From an uncultured Bacteroidota bacterium (GTDB lineage Bacteria; Bacteroidota; Bacteroidia; Bacteroidales; 4484-276): a stretch of 8,390 bases of DNA. The DNA is taken from NCBI GenBank assembly GCA_903930725.1, contig CAIYZW010001066.1, positions 1 through 8,390 of the forward strand, written 5' to 3'. A program made the position numbers and the translations under genes. Shown here one piece after another: positions 6,590 to 8,390 of the stretch (within the stretch, counting starts at the first letter, position 1; each line of letters begins with the position of its first letter). The notes under the pieces are model-generated. The model was given only the letters and a program-made list of their open reading frames with translations, made no database searches and had not been told where the DNA came from.

Positions 6590-6616
6590 GAGTTCGACAA
6601 TGAGATTGAGGAAAAA

Positions 6617-6643
6617 TGGAATATTGGAATGGTGGAATGGTGG
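6617..6643. repeat. 8-bp tandem repeat TGGAATGG (about 3.4 units)
   Basis: The units are TGGAATAT (6617-6624), TGGAATGG (6625-6632), TGGAATGG (6633-6640) and a partial TGG (6641-6643). The array lies in the 215-bp gap between the second binding-protein gene and ispG. It is short and its function is unknown. It could be a slippage product or the remnant of a larger array. No stem-loop terminator was seen around it. Confidence 0.6.
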
Positions 6644-6773
6644 TAAGAAAAAAGGATCCATTTGGATATACTTCTGTAGTATAAAAACTTACCGTCAGGT
6701 TGTTAGCCAAAATCAATAGCCTAAAACTGGAAATCACGAAATATCATTTTCTACAACAACTGATAAAAAACCT

Positions 6774-6781
6774 TTCTTTTG
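6774..6781 (+). promoter_or_regulatory. Possible -7 element of ispG promoter
   Basis: TTCTTTTG differs by one base from the Bacteroidetes -7 consensus TAnnTTTG and ends 23 bases before the ispG ATG. This geometry would give a short 5' untranslated region. A proper -33 TTTG is not evident (only TTTC at 6748-6751, spaced 22). The call rests on position and partial consensus. Confidence 0.25.
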
Positions 6782-6804
6782 TATTCAATTCATCAGATAA
6801 CAAT

Positions 6805-8390
6805 ATGAGCAGCAGATTTAAAACCAGGGAAGTAAAAGTTGGGAAAATCATTATCGGAGGCAAAAACCCGATGACGATCCAATCGATGACCAACACAAAC
6901 ACCGCTGATACTGAGTCAACGGTGCATCAGGCGATGCAATTGGCCGATGCCGGCTGCGAAATGGTGCGGATTACCGCTCCTGGAATCCGTGAAGCTAAAA
7001 ACCTGGCCCTCATAAAAGAAGCGCTTTTGAAAAATGGTTATGATGTTCCTTTGATTGCAGATATTCATTTTAATCCGAAAGCGGCGCTGATAGCGGCTTC
7101 CATTGTAGATAAAGTGAGAATTAACCCCGGAAATTACACCGACCGGAACATGGGCAAGGCGGATTTTACTGATGAAGAATTTCAGGAAGCCATTCGTAAA
7201 ATCGAAGAGCGGATTGCACCTTTGATTGAAATGCTGAAAAAACCCGGGGCAGCCTTGCGAATCGGTTCCAACCACGGCTCTTTGTCCGAAAGGATTATCA
7301 GCAAATTTGGAAACACGCCGGAAGGCATGGTTGAGGCAGCCCTCGAATTTGTCCGCATCTGCCGCAAAATGGATTTTCACAACATCGTTTTATCTATGAA
7401 AGCCAGCAATGTGCGCGTGATGGTTCATGCTACGCGACTTTTGGTAAAAAAAATGATCGCCAAAGGCATGAATTACCCGATTCATCTGGGCGTTACCGAA
7501 GCTGGCGATGCCGAAGATGGCCGCATAAAATCCGCTGCCGGAATTGGTGCCCTGCTTGCCGACGGAATTGGTGACACCATCCGCGTTTCGCTTACCGAAG
7601 ACCCGGTTTTCGAAATTCCGGTGGCTCAGCAGATTTGCAAAGCCTTTTCAAATATTCATTCCTTTACCGACAAGCCTTTTGACGGTTTTTTTTATGACCC
7701 TTTCAGTTTTACAAAAAGGGAAATCTATTCCAGCTTTTTATCCGGAAATTTTACATTTCCGCTTGTTGTTGGGAATGAAAAAACAGATGATTCTCTTTCC
7801 CCGGATTTGGTTTTCTCTGAAGATAAAATTCATGGAAAAGACAGGATTTATGAGGTTTTTGAAGGTTCTAAAATTGGTTTTGAAAATCAACCAACGGATG
7901 GTTTTATTAAAATTAAAGCTTCCGAAATTTCGGTTAATTGGCTGAAAAACCTTCAAAATCCAACAAAATTCATATTGATTGCTGAATCAACCACCAAAAA
8001 CCCGGTTGAAGAATGGCGGATGGTTTTCGAAATGCTGCATCACGAAAATCTGAAAACTCCTGTTATCCTGAAAAAGGCTTATTCAGAACCTGACCCCATA
8101 AAATTGGGAATTCAGGCAGCACTTGACTTTGGGCCGCTTTTTATTGATGGTTTTGGTGATGGAATCTGGCTTGAAAACGAAAATATCAATTCTCAAAAAT
8201 TGGTTGAGATTTCGTTTAAGATTTTGCAGGCGTGCGGTTCCCGGATTTCGAAAACCGAATTTATTGCCTGTCCTTCCTGCGGCCGCACACAGTACGACAT
8301 TCAGGCATCTTTACAGAAAATCAAATCGAAAACTTCGCATCTGCCCGGGCTAAAAATTGCCGTGATGGGCTGCATTGTAAACGGTCCCGG
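6805..8390 (+). CDS. ispG: 4-hydroxy-3-methylbut-2-enyl diphosphate synthase (IspG/GcpE), long form, 3' truncated by window
   Basis: The frame is open from the ATG at 6805 to the window edge: 528 complete codons plus two bases. IspG is a cytoplasmic [4Fe-4S] enzyme that reductively converts 2-C-methyl-D-erythritol 2,4-cyclodiphosphate to HMBPP, the penultimate step of the MEP isoprenoid pathway. The TIM-barrel domain (about 1-285) shows PMTIQSMTNTNTAD near the N-terminus, then VRITAPG, PLIADIHFNPKAAL, KVRINPGN, ALRIGSNHGSLS, LSMKASNV and HLGVTEAGDAEDGRIKSAAGIG. A divergent insert of about 185-200 residues follows (to about 470), as in the type II enzymes of Bacteroidetes, Chlamydiae and plants. 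The Fe-S domain has ACPSCGR with C489 and C492, and GCIVNGPG with C523 at the window edge. The insert is the least conserved part and lacks the cysteine ligands. The real 3' end lies outside the window. The gene appears independent of the ABC locus, 215 bp downstream of the second binding-protein gene. Confidence 0.97.
   Translation, partial: MSSRFKTREVKVGKIIIGGKNPMTIQSMTNTNTADTESTVHQAMQLADAGCEMVRITAPGIREAKNLALIKEALLKNGYDVPLIADIHFNPKAALIAASIVDKVRINPGNYTDRNMGKADFTDEEFQEAIRKIEERIAPLIEMLKKPGAALRIGSNHGSLSERIISKFGNTPEGMVEAALEFVRICRKMDFHNIVLSMKASNVRVMVHATRLLVKKMIAKGMNYPIHLGVTEAGDAEDGRIKSAAGIGALLADGIGDTIRVSLTEDPVFEIPVAQQICKAFSNIHSFTDKPFDGFFYDPFSFTKREIYSSFLSGNFTFPLVVGNEKTDDSLSPDLVFSEDKIHGKDRIYEVFEGSKIGFENQPTDGFIKIKASEISVNWLKNLQNPTKFILIAESTTKNPVEEWRMVFEMLHHENLKTPVILKKAYSEPDPIKLGIQAALDFGPLFIDGFGDGIWLENENINSQKLVEISFKILQACGSRISKTEFIACPSCGRTQYDIQASLQKIKSKTSHLPGLKIAVMGCIVNGP

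Noticed and set aside
6650..6672. ATCCA/TGGAT inverted repeat after the second binding protein as a terminator.
   Set aside because: 5-bp arms with a 2-base loop and no T-run; not a credible terminator.
7544..8353. Plus-strand frames of 133 and 76 codons within ispG.
   Set aside because: They are out of frame with the uninterrupted IspG reading frame, which carries all the family motifs.

Overview
The window looks like a chromosomal segment from a Bacteroidota (Bacteroidetes) bacterium, probably a Bacteroidia-like lineage. The evidence is moderate GC, weak Shine-Dalgarno signals, matches to the Bacteroidetes -7 promoter element TAnnTTTG upstream of start codons, a lipoprotein with acidic residues just after the lipobox cysteine, and an IspG of the long (type II, insert-bearing) form. 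The species cannot be named from the sequence alone.

Layout: (1) 52-708 (+) is a small lipoprotein of unknown function. (2) A convergent gap (709-803) holds a degenerate 7-bp tandem repeat that runs into the stop codon of the next gene. (3) 804-5438 (-) is a tightly packed five-gene operon. In transcription order it encodes a membrane-anchored substrate-binding protein of the ABC_sub_bind (PF04392/TrpX-like) type, a 415-residue STAS-domain protein with a large unrecognised C-terminal region, a LivH/TrpY-type permease, its ATPase, and a small nitroreductase-family flavoprotein. (4) 5439-5569 is a divergent promoter region. (5) 5570-6589 (+) is a second, paralogous substrate-binding protein with an unusual cysteine cluster. 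(6) 6590-6804 is a gap with an 8-bp tandem repeat and a possible promoter. (7) 6805 to the window end (+) is ispG (gcpE), cut off by the window edge at its last Fe-S cysteine motif.

Working model: the permease, ATPase and two binding proteins form an importer of the predicted aromatic amino acid/tryptophan class (TrpXYZ in streptococci), although the substrate here is unproven. The unusual element is the STAS protein between the binding protein and the permease, with a 1-bp overlap upstream and a 4-bp gap downstream. It carries Asp where classical anti-anti-sigma STAS domains carry the phosphorylatable Ser. It could regulate the transporter, as MlaB does for the MlaFE ABC complex, or couple transport to a partner-switching pathway. 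This STAS-ABC unit is the best candidate for an undescribed system. IspG and the lipoprotein appear unrelated to it.
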